Shown: one piece after another, positions 46,782-58,268 of the stretch | How the letters are laid out: every line of letters starts with the position of its first letter | Position numbering within the stretch: position 1 is the first letter of the stretch | NCBI GenBank assembly: GCA_022059125.1 | Contig: JAEUWY010000013.1 | Span: 434,001-498,000 of the forward strand | Direction: 5' to 3' | Source of the DNA: Corynespora cassiicola | Taxonomy: Eukaryota; Ascomycota; Dothideomycetes; Pleosporales; Corynesporascaceae | DNA length: 64,000 bases | Notes under the pieces: generated by a model | What the model saw: only the letters and a program-made list of their open reading frames with translations | Told to the model about the DNA's origin: nothing | The model's database searches: none | Program-made: the position numbers and the translations under genes

Positions 46782-47579
46782 ATGTCCCTCGAAACCAAAA
46801 CCCCCTCCCAATCCGCCGCCCTCGCCCAAACCTTCAAATCCCTCCACACCCCCGGCACCCCCCTCATCCTCACAAACGCCTGGGATCCCCCCTCCGCCCG
46901 CGCAATCGCTTCCCTCTCTTCAACCCGCGCCCTCGCAACCGCCTCAGCAGCCATCGCCCAAGCCGCCGGCCTCGACGACCAGGCCCTCACCTTCGACGCC
47001 AACCTCGCCGCCACACGCAACATTGCAGCCGTAGCTGCAGAGTTTGGGCTCCCCCTCACTGTCGATTTCCAAGACGGGTATGGGGCGAGGCTTGAGGAGG
47101 GGGTTGGGGCGTTGGTCGGGATGGGCGTTGTGGGGATCAATTTGGAGGATTTTGGACGGGAGGTGGGGGGGTTGTATGGGGTTGGGGAGGCGCAGGAGAG
47201 GGTGAGGAGAGTGTTGAGAACAGCGGAAGAGGTGGGGGTGAGGGACTTTGTGGTGAATGCGAGGACGGATGCTTTGCTTGTTGGGGGGTCGATTGAGGAG
47301 GCGATTGAGCGTGGGAAGGCGTATCTGGAGGCCGGGGCTACGACGGCGTTTATTTGGGGTGGGAAAGAGAGGGGGGGTATGAGTGTGGAGGAGGTGAAGA
47401 AGGCGAGTAAAGAGTTGGAGGGGAGGCTGAATGTTAGCTTGCAGGTTGTGAGGCCTGGGGGGTTGACGGTGGGGGAGTTGAGGGAGATTGGCGTGGCAAG
47501 GATTAGTTTGGGGCCGCAGGTTATGGTAAAGGCGATGGAGGGGGTGAAGAGGGAGGTGGAGACGATTTTGAGCGGATAG
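46782..47579 (+). CDS. Isocitrate lyase/PEP mutase-family enzyme
   Basis: 265 aa, intronless. Family marks: NAWDPPSAR at 32-40, the metal-binding VDFQDGYG at about 94-101, INLED at 119-123, VNARTDALL at about 158-166 and RISLGPQ near 243. The KKCGH catalytic loop of true isocitrate lyase is absent, so the PEP mutase/2-methylisocitrate-lyase-like or oxaloacetase branch is more likely; no phosphonate genes are nearby. The reaction is probably C-C or C-P bond making or breaking on a 2-oxo acid, by family inference. An upstream in-frame ATG at 46545 would give 344 aa but precedes the TATA box. The coding strand flips from very C-rich to very G-rich at about 47070. Confidence 0.85.
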   Translation: MSLETKTPSQSAALAQTFKSLHTPGTPLILTNAWDPPSARAIASLSSTRALATASAAIAQAAGLDDQALTFDANLAATRNIAAVAAEFGLPLTVDFQDGYGARLEEGVGALVGMGVVGINLEDFGREVGGLYGVGEAQERVRRVLRTAEEVGVRDFVVNARTDALLVGGSIEEAIERGKAYLEAGATTAFIWGGKERGGMSVEEVKKASKELEGRLNVSLQVVRPGGLTVGELREIGVARISLGPQVMVKAMEGVKREVETILSG

Positions 47580-48311
47580 ATGGCTTGGGGTCTGGAGGAT
47601 GGAGAGTAGGATTGTTTTGGCATAGTCATCGCTTTGGCACTGATCCGAAAGTTTAAGACAATGAAACTGATGCTCGTGGGCCTTAGCTCTTGTGGAGGAC
47701 TTATAGGAAGACAATAAACTCTTAGGCCTTCAAGTATGCAATATTTTCCGCCGGCGTATTTTTCTACCTACGTTAGGTTTCCACGTTTACTCAAAGGATT
47801 TAGAATGCCTCAAGTCCTTTTTTTCCAGGCTTGCTGGTCGGGACCAAACAATTGCAATAAGAAGTGAAGAGAAACCTATTACTCACAAGATACTACTCTA
47901 TCGATCCCCCCTCTCTATTGTCCATGACAGCTACGGCAATTTTATTGGAGCGATTCGCGATCCAAGCTTAATGATCAATCCCATGAACCCACTACCAGTC
48001 AACACATCAATGTTTCCTAGGAACACAGCAATTTACATGTTCTCCCTGGTGCATGAAACCATCTAGTGAGATCGAACCAAAGTCTATAAGTCCCACCATA
48101 AATTTATCCTGAATTAGATACGAAGCTACCCTGGTTGTAGCTCGAGCGTCATATCGGCTATTGACAGCTGCCAGCTTGGGGCGTACTCAGACGAGATCCC
48201 ACCCTTCGCCCTCTAGCAACGCACGCCAGCACTACGCGAATCCGAGAGCATATTTTCGCAGTGCAACTCACAGTCCAAGGCTGGCTGAATTAATGACCCA
48301 GCTGTACATGT
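47580..48311. other. Intergenic region
   Basis: About 0.7 kb, AT-richer. No gene, RNA or repeat recognised. Confidence 0.5.
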
Positions 48312-48839
48312 ATGCTCACCACCGCACCACACCCACCAGGCGGTCTACCCGCCAATAGCGCACCAAACTCTCGTCGCGACCGCCATCGCCAAGCTGTCCC
48401 CAAGCACGCCCGTGCAGCGAGTCTCGCCCTTTCCCACTCTACTGGCCCCCTGCGAAAAAGCCAGACAGCGCATCGCGAACTATGGAGTGCCCGAGGCTCT
48501 CATCCGCCTATGCTGTTTAGGGGCACGCTGGCGCTAGATGCGGTAAAGCCGCATGCAAGCCTCGCGTGGGCGCTGCGCGACTCCGCCTCCGAGGCAGCTG
48601 AGACGTTGTTCGTTTTCCATGCATTTGCGCACGCCTTTTTTCCACGGTACGAGGCTTTGTGGAACCTGGGCGGAGAGTTTGGGGCTGAGGCTGTGGGCTC
48701 CAGCGATGGGGATTGCGAGGGTGGCTTGCTGAGCGGTATGGATATTTCGGAATGGGCGGAGGGCTTGAGGGCTGGATTTTGGTCGAGTTGGGTGTCTGCG
48801 GGTCTTGAGATTGGGTTCGGCTTGAATGTTAGTGGTTAA
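48312..48839 (+). CDS. Doubtful open frame or gene remnant
   Basis: A 175-codon frame whose second half (WALRDSASEAAETLFVFHAF, AFFPRYEALWNLGGEFG) is protein-like. In another frame, the segment 48343-48535 also reads as plausible protein (HQTLVATAIAKLSP, EKARQRIANYGVPEAL) before a TAG. Two good-looking halves in different frames suggest a frameshifted remnant or a missed intron. I recognise no family, and the gene status is uncertain. Confidence 0.25.
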   Translation: MLTTAPHPPGGLPANSAPNSRRDRHRQAVPKHARAASLALSHSTGPLRKSQTAHRELWSARGSHPPMLFRGTLALDAVKPHASLAWALRDSASEAAETLFVFHAFAHAFFPRYEALWNLGGEFGAEAVGSSDGDCEGGLLSGMDISEWAEGLRAGFWSSWVSAGLEIGFGLNVSG

Positions 48840-49023
48840 GATATTTTTGACATCCGAGGATGGGGATGGGGATAAGACGCCCCGGGCGTAGAGTGATGAT
48901 AGAAGGATGGGGGCGTATATAAGATAAAGAGTGGGAAGAACGTTCGGAAATCGATCTAAAAGACAACAGTTCGGTTCGGTTCAGTTCAGGAGAAGATCAT
49001 CTTGATCAAGTGTAAGGCAAGAT
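48840..49023. other. Promoter region of the UbiA-family gene
   Basis: Contains a TATA box at 48916-48922 and a GGTTC repeat near 48970-48985. Confidence 0.45.
48916..48922 (+). promoter_or_regulatory. TATA box of the UbiA-family gene
   Basis: TATATAA, 108 bases before the ATG at 49024. Confidence 0.5.
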
Positions 49024-50253
49024 ATGGCACTTCAACCTTGCAAGACCATGTCTCCATCTACAACGGCTTCAAAACAGTGGTGGAAATCCGCGATATCTCT
49101 TGTAAGTCTTACCTCCATCCGATTTGTCCCCGATTTCTTCCCATACGCTTGAACTCTCACTGATGTTTCTCAGCACACGACAATTTTAACCCTTCGCGGC
49201 CATCTCCATACTCTTTATCTCTTCACCGCGGCCGATTTCCCAACTTTTGCCATCCCAACCCTCCTCTTTGCCATATGCGGCGCTCTTTCAGGCCCTCTTT
49301 TAACAACCAACCCATCACCTTCATTTGTCTCCATACTTTCTCGCACCCCATCAGCACTCCTCGTAGTATGGACCAACCTCCTCATCTTCAACATGTCCAA
49401 CCAACGCTCCCCGAGCTCCATCGCCGAAGACGCCATAAACAAGCCCAACCGCCCCCTTCCTCGGGGCCTCATCACTCCAGAAGCAACACGACGCATCCTC
49501 CTCGCCCTCGTGCCCGCCGTCCTGCTACTCGGCTGGACCTTCGGCGTCTGGCAAGAAACCCTCTTCCTGTTCACATTCCAGTGGCTGTACAACGACCTCG
49601 CTGGATGTGATGAGTCGTTCGTGCTCCGCAATCTGCTTATCGCGGTGGGATACGGACTCTACTCTTCCGCAGCTTTCCGTGTGTTGGTGGGAGGTTCGCA
49701 TACGTTGACGCAGGCGGGTGTGCGGTGGACGGGTATTGTGGCACTGGTCATGCTCATTACGCAGCATATTTGCGATATAAAGGATGCGGCTGGAGATCGG
49801 CTGAGGGGGCGTAGATCTGCGCCTATTGTTCTTGGGGATGAGATGGTGAGGTGGAGTGTCAGTGTTCCGATTATGGTATGCTCGGTGCTGTGTCCTTGGT
49901 ACTTTGGACTGGGGTGGAAGTCGTATGTTTCTGTTATGGGAATTGGAGGCGTCGTTGCTGGAAGGACAATGGTATGGAGAGATTTGGCTAGCGACAAGTT
50001 GACCTGGAAGCTTTGGGCGTTCTGGACGGTAGCGCTCTTCGTGTTGCCGGTTGTTGCCAGCCCAGTGGTTCTAGATGGGGCTTGGACGAGCATGAGTATT
50101 CTTCTATGTGGTGGAGATGAGTGTCTATCAACTTTGAATCTTCTTGCTGTATCAGGTGTCGTGGGAATTGTCGAAGGGAGGAGGCTATACGGGCAGGTGG
50201 GGAGAACAAACGACACAGTTCCCAGAATTGTGATCGATGCGGTCGTCTCTTAA
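49024..50253 (+). CDS. UbiA-family prenyltransferase or terpene-cyclase-like membrane protein
   Basis: Exons 49024..49101 and 49174..50253, 385 aa. The intron is CTT|GTAAGT to CTCAG|CAC, phase 0. About eight or nine membrane segments follow a 26-residue soluble start. The first UbiA motif region is SPSSIAEDAINKPNRPLPRG (105-124), where NKPxRPLPxG is typical but the usual NDxxDxxxD is reduced to one Asp (D112). The second motif is intact: DIKDAAGD (227-234) followed by RRSAPIVLGDE. Members transfer prenyl chains to acceptors, or in fungi can act as membrane-bound terpene cyclases. The neighbours (P450, FAD oxidase) fit natural-product work. An internal ATG at 49393 would lose the first segments, so I reject it. 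Confidence 0.82.
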
Positions 50254-50510
50254 AATTCGCATCTGATTCTCTTCTTTCTGGCCCTTCAATTTTAGATCAG
50301 TTTAGACGATTAGATTCCTTTCTGATTCAACCTCATCATTATCCGTTGGAATTATACTACATGGCGAGATAGAAGGGAACCGGGGGAGCTGAGAATATAC
50401 ATCACCTTGTGTACGAGAAAATGGATGAAGAATGAATGAAGATTGAACTGGGTATTGAACGCGTATATTTCAAAATCGCTATATGTACGTATTTTGTAAT
50501 GAAATCGCAT
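50254..50510. other. Short gap between convergent UbiA and P450 genes
   Basis: 257 bases of 3' flank for both genes. Nothing else seen. Confidence 0.5.
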
Positions 50511-52232
50511 TTATTCGATCGCAATCTTGACGGAGATTGATCCCTTCTTCGTCTGTACGACAATCAGGTCATGGTCGTAGCTGATGTCCTCGATAGTGGT
50601 GTCGACAAGACGAGCCCTAGGGATAATGGAGAAAGCTACGAGGGAAGCCATGAGGTACAATTCGCAGTAGGCCAAACTATCATAGAAGTCAGTTTCAAGG
50701 GTTGCAGACATTTCGGGACAAACATACTTCTCGCCAATGCAAGACCGACTACCCTTGCCGAAAGCAATGAGCTTCTTCTGGAGCTGGTAGTTTGGCTGGC
50801 CATTCACGAGCCATCGCTCGGGAAGGAACTCGTCAGGGTTGGGGAAAAGCTCCTTGTTCCAGTGGTTGATCATCGAAGTCATGCCGATGGGAGTGCCCCT
50901 TGGGATAACCCATTCGATTTTACCGTCTTGGCTCTTGTATACCAAGTCCTCCTCGCGAGCGATCCTAGCAGACCTGTGTGAAACACCAGGCATCATGCGC
51001 AGACACTCCTGAAGAATAGCCCAGAAGTAAGGACGCTTCTCCAACTCGACCCATTTGATGTTCTGAGGGTTGAGTCCTTCAAGATCCTTCATGAGTCGTG
51101 AATAAATCTCTGGCTTCTCAAGAAGCCAATAAGTGAAAACCGTGAGCGTAGCCTGGAGTATCGCATGTTAAAATCTACCATCATCTCATCACTTCGGACT
51201 TCAAACTTACAGCAGTTGTTTCGGTACCAGCGAGGAGGAAGTTGAAACCTTCACCAGATAGACGGTACATGGACTTCTCCTCAGGTGGAATCGACTTGTT
51301 CTCCAACAAGTCTGCAAAAACCCTTCCATTGTCCGGGTTCTTGAGAGCGGCCTGGATGTAACCCGGAATGACAACGTTCATTTGCCTCATGACCGTCTTG
51401 ATGTCTTCACCCAAGTAGTCGGCCATCAATGGCATGACTTGAGCCATCCTTCTGCCAAGAGCGTTGTGCCTCATCATGTACGCACTCTTGAAGAAAGACT
51501 TGACCCAAGTTGCGAAGTTGGGCTCCCATCCTTCTTGCGCAAGGAAGCCCATAGGCTCACCGAAGGCATACTGGGAAATGACATCGGCCGTAAAGCAGTT
51601 GAAGGCTTCCTTGACATCAAAGGCGCCTTTGCCAGCAAATGTCAACATTTTGTTGGCAGTCATCTGCGCAAATTCCTGAACCTCGCCTTCCAGCTTCAGC
51701 ATTTGCTGGCGCGAGAAGAACTTGGACAAAGCTGCCTTGCGCGAGCGGTGGAGCTCATGGTTAACAGTCGAGAATCCAGTCACTGAGACGGGTCCAGCAC
51801 CGCCAGTATTCAATTGGTGCTGCCATTTGTCGCGAACGCGTCCAGGACCAGCGTAAATCTCGTCGGTGAAGGAAGGGTCAGAGCAGTGAAGTTCGTCGGG
51901 GTTGATTCTCACGATGGGACCTATGGAACCAAAAGTTAATTTCTATTGAACAAGGCTAGCAGCTAACCCTTGTGCTCACCATACTGCTCGTGCATACGAG
52001 CGATGACCTTGCCATAACGTCCGAGCAGCAGCCAGTCGTAGTACGCTTCGTAGAGATAGCTCGCAGCTGCAATCTTTGGGCCGGGAAAGCGAGAAAGAGG
52101 ATGGAAAGGCGAGATGTTGTAAAGCGCAATAGCAATGCGGTATCCTAACCAAAGGGCCGCAAGCCAAAAGACTGTGGAGAGGGACACAGCAGACCACAGG
52201 CCATCAAGACTGAGTGCGGATTTCGACTCCAT
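50511..52232 (-). CDS. Cytochrome P450 monooxygenase, trichodiene-oxygenase-like
   Basis: Exons 52232..51980, 51920..51211, 51152..50728 and 50676..50511; 517 aa. The N-terminal membrane anchor is at about 15-38, followed by the PRFPGPKIAA-like hinge (SRFPGPK). The I-helix AGTETTA is at 315-321, ExxR is E370-R373, PERW follows in FLPERW, and the heme loop is FGKGSRSCIGEN with Cys459. All introns are GT-AG and in frame; two possible first donors exist (after G at 51980 or about 15 bases later) and the first gives the conserved HEQYGPIVRIN. The overall sequence resembles the fungal trichodiene-oxygenase/CYP58-type group. It is an ER-bound oxidase needing CPR; the substrate is unknown. It shares a 0.9-kb divergent region with the next gene. 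Confidence 0.93.
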
Positions 52233-53171
52233 GTTTGCGCCGATCTACCGAGTCTGAGCACAACCGCACAAGGAAGGAAGAGGGCCTGGAAGATGTTTCA
52301 GCAAGAAATATATATGCATACGCCCCCCAGCGTGGCTAGTCCAGGCATCGCACCACCATCCCACTTTATCTGTGGGCGTTAGCATTGGCCATTGTCGCTG
52401 GAATCCGTCAAGGCTATCGCGGGTCAGAACCCTTTTTGGATTACCCGAGTTCCAAATCCGAGAGACGTAATTTGTTCGGCCATATAGTGGAGTAGAAGTG
52501 GAGCATGGGTTTTCGCGATGTGGAGACTCTAGGGGTCGGCACGAGGAGCTTTCCGTCCAGAACGCAGAATTTTCTCCATCATTTTTGGCGAAGCTTTTAG
52601 AGCATTGGATGGGTCTTCTCCTGACTTGTGCTATGACGATCCTGAGCTTACACATGAACTGCCCCTGGAAAATTCCTTTTGCCGATGGTAGAACGGGTGT
52701 GGTAAAAGTGGAGTACGAAACAGTTACAGCCAAACGGTCGGGCCGTTGTATACGCCGGCAAGCCCAAGACGGGGCAACGGGGAGGCGGCTCGCCCGCTAG
52801 CCGCAATGATCGCCACCTTCTATACCATTTTTCTTGTAGTGAATCAACCAACACGGCCATTTCGCCATGCGTGCACCCGAGAACAATGCTGTCAAATCTG
52901 TCAAGACGGCCTGCTCCGCGGACCGCCCAAGGGGCAATCCCGGCTAATACCCGTTCTGTCTTGTGAACGTGGATGGGGCAGAATCTCTGAGGTAAATGAT
53001 ATTTGTAGTGCGCGTCTAGAAGTCAAACATGCTAGGCAGGCCCGCAGCGCATCAGTCCCCATATCTCTCCCTTATGGTTCCTTCTGCTGTACACGGCCTC
53101 CGCACTACATTCGTTTTGTCTATACTTTATTCTTGTTTTCACCAGAAGTTATCACTTCTTCGCCGTTGATC
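52233..53171. promoter_or_regulatory. Divergent intergenic region, P450 and rhodopsin-domain genes
   Basis: About 0.94 kb. A minus-strand TATA (ATATATAT at 52308-52315) is 76 bases upstream of the P450 start. Short frames inside show no family. It may coordinate both genes. Confidence 0.5.
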
Positions 53172-54584
53172 ATGGCGTTGGAGACCCAGAGTATACCGAT
53201 GACGCAGAGCGCCCGCGACTCGCTCATCGCGATCTCTGTGCTATGGGTTCTCTTTGCGATAACCGTAGGGTTCAGGGTTATCGGTCGATTCAGAGGCATA
53301 GGCCTTGGAACTGACGATATCTTGTCAATCTCGGCGCTCGTAAGTCACATTCAAGACGAATGAAATTCGAGGGCTTTCAGCTAACAGGTGTCAAAAGGTT
53401 TTGTCTACCAGCACGATAGGCTTGAACGCCGCAGGTACGATACTTCGACAAGTGACAGCACGAAGGGTTTCAACTAACTCCAAACCACAGTCTTTACGAC
53501 AGGAGTGGGATATGACTTTGATCCAACCTCTGACTTGTTTCCCAAGTGTGAGTTGATTCGACGTCAAACTAGAGACTTTATCTGATGAATTTGCTGGAAC
53601 AGTATCCTATAACTTGCCGTTCATTATGCAGGTAAAATGCACTTACATCTATACAGAAGAGCATGCGACTAACTAGTGTTTGCTAGATTACATTTGCCTT
53701 TACATTGATCTATATTTGGTGTTTGGCATGCCTAAAGATGAGCCAAATCGCCTTGTACATGCGCGTGTTCACTCTTCAGCTTCGCTATTGGGTGTACGCG
53801 GTCGGCGGGATTGTCATCGCGTGGGCCTTGATCTTCAACTTCCTGTTCATCTTCCTCTGCGATCCAATCGCACAACAGTGGACGATCGATCGCATTGGTA
53901 AATGCATGGATCAGATACTTCTCTTGAAGTGTCTGATCATGACCAACTTGGTGACCGATCTCTTCATTGTTATCTTGCCCATTCGCGCAGTTTGGCAACT
54001 ACAAATGCGAAAGACCGAGAAATTCGCAGTTCTGGCTTGCTTCGGTCTTGGTCTTGCTTGCGTCGTCATCTCTCTCGCTCGTTTCAGTAAGTTCTGTCCT
54101 GTCGTAAAGATCATCGTTGAACGTCTTCACTGACACCTTCGTAGTTCAAATCTACACCATTGACCTCATTGGAAACCTGACGGGCACTTCGCTCACAACG
54201 TTTATGCTTTGCACAGTCGAACTCATGCTGGCGGGTCTCTGCATCAACATCCCTATGCTACGTCCATTCTACCTGCGATGGAGGAACAAGTACAAGTCCT
54301 CGCAGATGAGTAGCAGCGGACGACAGAGCAACCCAAAGCTGTCGAAGAGTGGAGACTTGGGACCTCCCCAAGCTAGGCCAGGAATGTACACAGCATGGAT
54401 CGAGCTGGTAAGTTCGCTCTCCCATCAAACGCAATTCCATAATGAGACAATTAACGTCCTGCAGAACGATAAGGACCAGACCATGGTTACCAGCGATGAT
54501 GCGAGTTCGGAGAGAAAGCTCACTTCTGAGCAAAACAATGACGGCATTCATGTTTCAAAAGACTGGGTCGTCAGCCGCGCATAA
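53172..54584 (+). CDS. Fungal rhodopsin-domain integral membrane protein (PTH11-related group)
   Basis: Seven exons: 53172..53339, 53398..53434, 53491..53547, 53603..53631, 53687..54086, 54145..54407 and 54465..54584; 357 aa. All junctions are GT-AG and in frame. Seven membrane segments: about 20-37, 57-75, 90-120 (through FIMQITFAFTLIYIWCLACLKMS), 132-160, 175-200, 208-228 and 240-265. The pattern LGTDDILS after the first segment and LKMSQIALYMR mark the fungal rhodopsin domain (PF20684) family. There is no CFEM domain. Close relatives are often near secondary-metabolism or effector loci; a receptor-like or transporter role is unproven. The cytosolic tail from about 270 is Ser/Lys/Asp-rich. 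Confidence 0.88.
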
Positions 54585-56236
54585 GCTGACCAACTGCATG
54601 TGCCCCTAAACTACGACTTGACTTGGACTTGTAGATAGCAAGATAGAAGATACATAGACACGAAATGCAACGATCTTGCCCAAAGTTTGACTCGTATTGC
54701 CCGTGAGTTGCATGCGTATTTGCAAACCTCAACTGTGGTTCTCGTATTACCCCCTAAAAGCCACGGCAATGGTTTGGTGGTCTTTCGGCGTTTTTGAGTC
54801 AGCACGGATATCCAGAGGGCCCTCGAATGACTCAAGGGAAATTGGAATTTGCGTCAGTTGAGCAACAGCCTTAACCGAGAGAGTACGACCAGGGTCTTGT
54901 GACGCGTGGGCCCCCACGAGCTACCCACGCCGATCGTGAGTCTGTGTGTTGAAATGGGAAAATCCAAGCACGTAATCTCTAGATGATCGAAGACCCATCT
55001 GATATTCAGGCCATGCGTTCATCGCTCTTTTCTCGGTGGTCTTAGCTACTGGTTTCCGAAGGTTGGGGACCGCAAGCTTGCCATATCAGAACTGGGCGCA
55101 CGCACGGAACCAACGTATCCATGCTGCCGGTCTTCACGATATGGAGAACAAAAATCCGATCATAATAGGTTCAATGAAAATGAATGCCGAGTTCCGACTA
55201 GTCAATTAGTTGCTATGGCGTAGGCCTATCCTGTGTGTTGCTTGTTGTTGATCTACATGTTTGCATTCCTCACTTGAAGTTCGCCGAAAGACCCCGATAA
55301 CCAGCCATAATCCGGAGAAAAATATACTCTCAAAGCTTGTGAAATTTTCTATCTCGTTTGAAGTTCTTGGGTGTTCGCGACAGCGAGCGTAAAAACCTTT
55401 CGCCGGAGAACCATGCAGATACAGTGTCTCGTATATCGCTTTGCAGAGCCTTCCGTGACAGCACTGATAACGGAACAGCCGGAACAGCCTGTCAAGCCGA
55501 AAATTTCAGCGTAAGCTGAAAATACCAACTGAATATTAGAAATTTTCTGTATCAACTTTCAGCATTAGGCCGCCTTGTGCTCGGGAAATCCACATGCATT
55601 TGAGAATAGCTCTCCAGTAATTGAACCTAATGGAAACAAAGTCAAAGGTTACACAGGCAATGAGGGCAGTCTAGATTGTATGGTTTTTATCCAACCCAAT
55701 CAACTTCTATGAATGATTCTAAAGTTCTAAAACTTTGTTCAGATAGATATTCATCTATGTTTATACCATTAAGATAGGAACGTTGTCAGCATGAATTTAT
55801 TCCAGTACTAAATTTCTATTTATCACAGTATATGGGAAGAGATAGGGACTATAGTCCAAACGAATCATCGTGATTTCTTGCGATTGACAGTAAAGAGGTA
55901 GATGATGTAAAGAGGGAGCGGATCAAATTTTACGAGAAGTTAGTCGTCACCAGTGATAGTTTGACAGATCCGTAAAAGAAAATTGTTGGCAAGGCCTACA
56001 ACACAACGACAATATCTCGTCATCCGAAAGAAGATTGTTAATATTCATAGCTGATTGTTGATGGGTTGAATAATCTATATCACACTGTCAAGGTTATCTT
56101 GAAGCACTTGAGCGATGCATAAACATTTGAAATCCACGAAAATCATATTGATATTGTTACACTGATATAGTAAAGAGCTTTTGCCGAAGCGATCATGACC
56201 TTGTAATCATTTACATGTGGCATCTATACCTATGCT
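54585..56236. other. AT-rich intergenic region
   Basis: About 1.65 kb with only short frames. Local AT richness rises at 55500-56200. No gene or repeat recognised. Confidence 0.5.
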
Positions 56237-57881
56237 TTACAATTCTGACCTATGGCCTCCCTTTTCCGTATCCACGTTTACCTCTACGAATGGATTATAC
56301 CAGCCAAATCGCCCCTCGGGATCAAACTTCTTCTTCAATGCTCTCAGCTTCTCAACCCTCCAGTCCTCTCCATACATCTCCTCCACATCTTCCCCGCCAT
56401 AGGCATAATTGACATACGACATTGCACCGCCCATATCTTTCGCCCCATCCACCAGCATCTGTCTGACCTCCAACCCCATTTTCAAAGCAAACTCTTCCAT
56501 CCCCTCATTCACATTGCCCTCCCTATCCAGACTTTCAAACACAAAATCGGGTGCGATCAACAAATCATGTCTCCTCCCGGGTACTGCTGTATCACGTTCA
56601 TCTACCTTCTTCACCCCTTGAGTCGGATACTGTTCAATCATCACAAAACTCTGCCCCAGCTCAGGGTACTCTGTGGCAATCTGGACGAAGCGCTCCATAG
56701 CCTGGGCCAGAACTTCGACATTGTAGGTCGGGATATCAACCGGCATTCTGATATCGCTCATGCCGTGTTCACGGTTGCACACCGCGCTCGTCCGATCAAC
56801 GCCCAACATCTTAGGCACATCTAGCAGCGTGCCTTCCTGGGCATGGATAGCGAGAGGATCCAGATCTCGGTATACTTGCGTGTATTTTTGGGTCTGGGCG
56901 AGCGGCATATTGGCGATTATGGCGAGGTTGAGGGCGGGCATTGGGAGGGCTGTTATGAAACCGCCCTCGGTGATACCTTCAGGCTGTACGGCCATGTTCT
57001 TCTTGGCCTGCGTGTACACCTTGCGGAAGATCTCTGCTGTCGCCGGGAATGTGAAGGTCTCGACGCTCCATTGTTTCTCGGTGATGTCATAGATCTTGTA
57101 TTCCAGCGATGTTACGATGCCGAAGTTGTGGCCCGCGCCGCGCATCGCCCACCAGAGGTCGGTGTTTTCGGTTGGAGAGACGGTAATTAGAGTACCATTG
57201 GCGGTAACGACCCGGAGGGAGAGGATCTGGTCGGTTAGAAAGCCATGATAGCCTTGTAGGACGCCGTGACCGCCGCCTAGGGCGACGCCGACAAAGCCTA
57301 CGCATTCGCAGACTCCGGTTACGGTCTGTTTGCCATGGTCATGTAGGTACTTTGCGACATTCGCGCCTTTTACACCTCCGCCGAGGGTGACAGAGGATCC
57401 ACCGGGTGAAATTTTGATATCATCTAGGTAGCGAAGGTCGATCTGGAGACTGTTTTTCAAGGTTTCAAACGATTGTGTCGCACCGTGGCCACTTGTAAAT
57501 ATGAAAAATGGGATTTCTTGTCGATTTGCGAAGCGTATCTCGAGGATATATGTTAGTTACTTTCTTTTACAGTCCCTTGTCTCTGCATTCTGGTGTGATT
57601 GGCGGTGGAAGAATAGTGTTCGTGTAGAGAAAAAGCAAACTATTCAAACCTACCGATTCCTGTACATCCTCCTCAGTTCTCACTTTGACAGCGGCTTGAA
57701 CGTTCGGGCTTTTCCAATATTGCCATCTTTTGATGCTCTCTTGGAAACCTTTGTCTCCCTTCAAGAAAAGGTTCGCGCCATCAGATAGTGCAGTCTTGAA
57801 TTCTGCCCATTTTTCCTCGTGCGATATGCTTGAATATACACAACTGACAAAAAGTGCGCATAAAGTAAGTGATTTCTTCAT
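56237..57881 (-). CDS. Secreted FAD-linked oxidase, berberine-bridge-enzyme-like
   Basis: Exons 57881..57654 and 57538..56237, 509 aa. The intron is TCG|GTAGGT to TCGAG|ATA with a CTAAC branch site. A signal peptide fits residues 1-17 (KKSLTLCALFVSCVYSS). The FAD-binding PCMH domain covers about 60-240. His94 (TSGHGA) and Cys153 (GVCECVGFVG) align with the residues that attach FAD twice in BBE-like enzymes, and GGGHG follows. The BBE domain closes at the C-terminus: NYAYGG, LKKKFDPEGRFGWYNPF. Such enzymes oxidise alcohols, amines or C-C positions using O2. Likely extracellular or vacuolar. Neighbours suggest natural-product tailoring, but a sugar or lignocellulose-type substrate is also possible. 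Confidence 0.9.
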
Positions 57882-58268
57882 TGCAATGATGACGATCGGA
57901 GTGGCGACATAGAGAGGAAAGAGGAGAGAGCAAGTCCGAGGCGTAGAATAATAGTATTAAGGCTTACCGGCTCGGTAAGCAGTACCGAAACTTTCTTTAC
58001 TGATTGCACAGTCCTTCACCCCTGCGATGCAAACGAAGTGTGGTACGCGGTTCAAGGCAACCACAAATCTTTAACCGAAATGCGAAATTTCCGTCCATTC
58101 ACCATTGGTGGATGTAAGGTTATCACTTGACTCGTTTAAGTAGTCAATCAACGTCGCTGGAGTAAACTTTCGTGACACATATTCTGGTATTATTCGTCTA
58201 TTCAGGGTGAACGGGGTAGTTATTTCCAGAATTTTTAAGGCCAGCTCGCATCAAGACTCCTTGATGGT
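57882..58268. other. Intergenic region
   Basis: About 0.39 kb. A short inverted repeat (GCTTACCGGCTCGGTAAGC) lies at 57962-57980, upstream of the FAD oxidase. No gene is supported. Confidence 0.5.

Noticed and set aside
49393..49395. Internal ATG as UbiA start (286 aa)
   Set aside because: The frame upstream encodes membrane segments and joins cleanly to an exon beginning at 49024.
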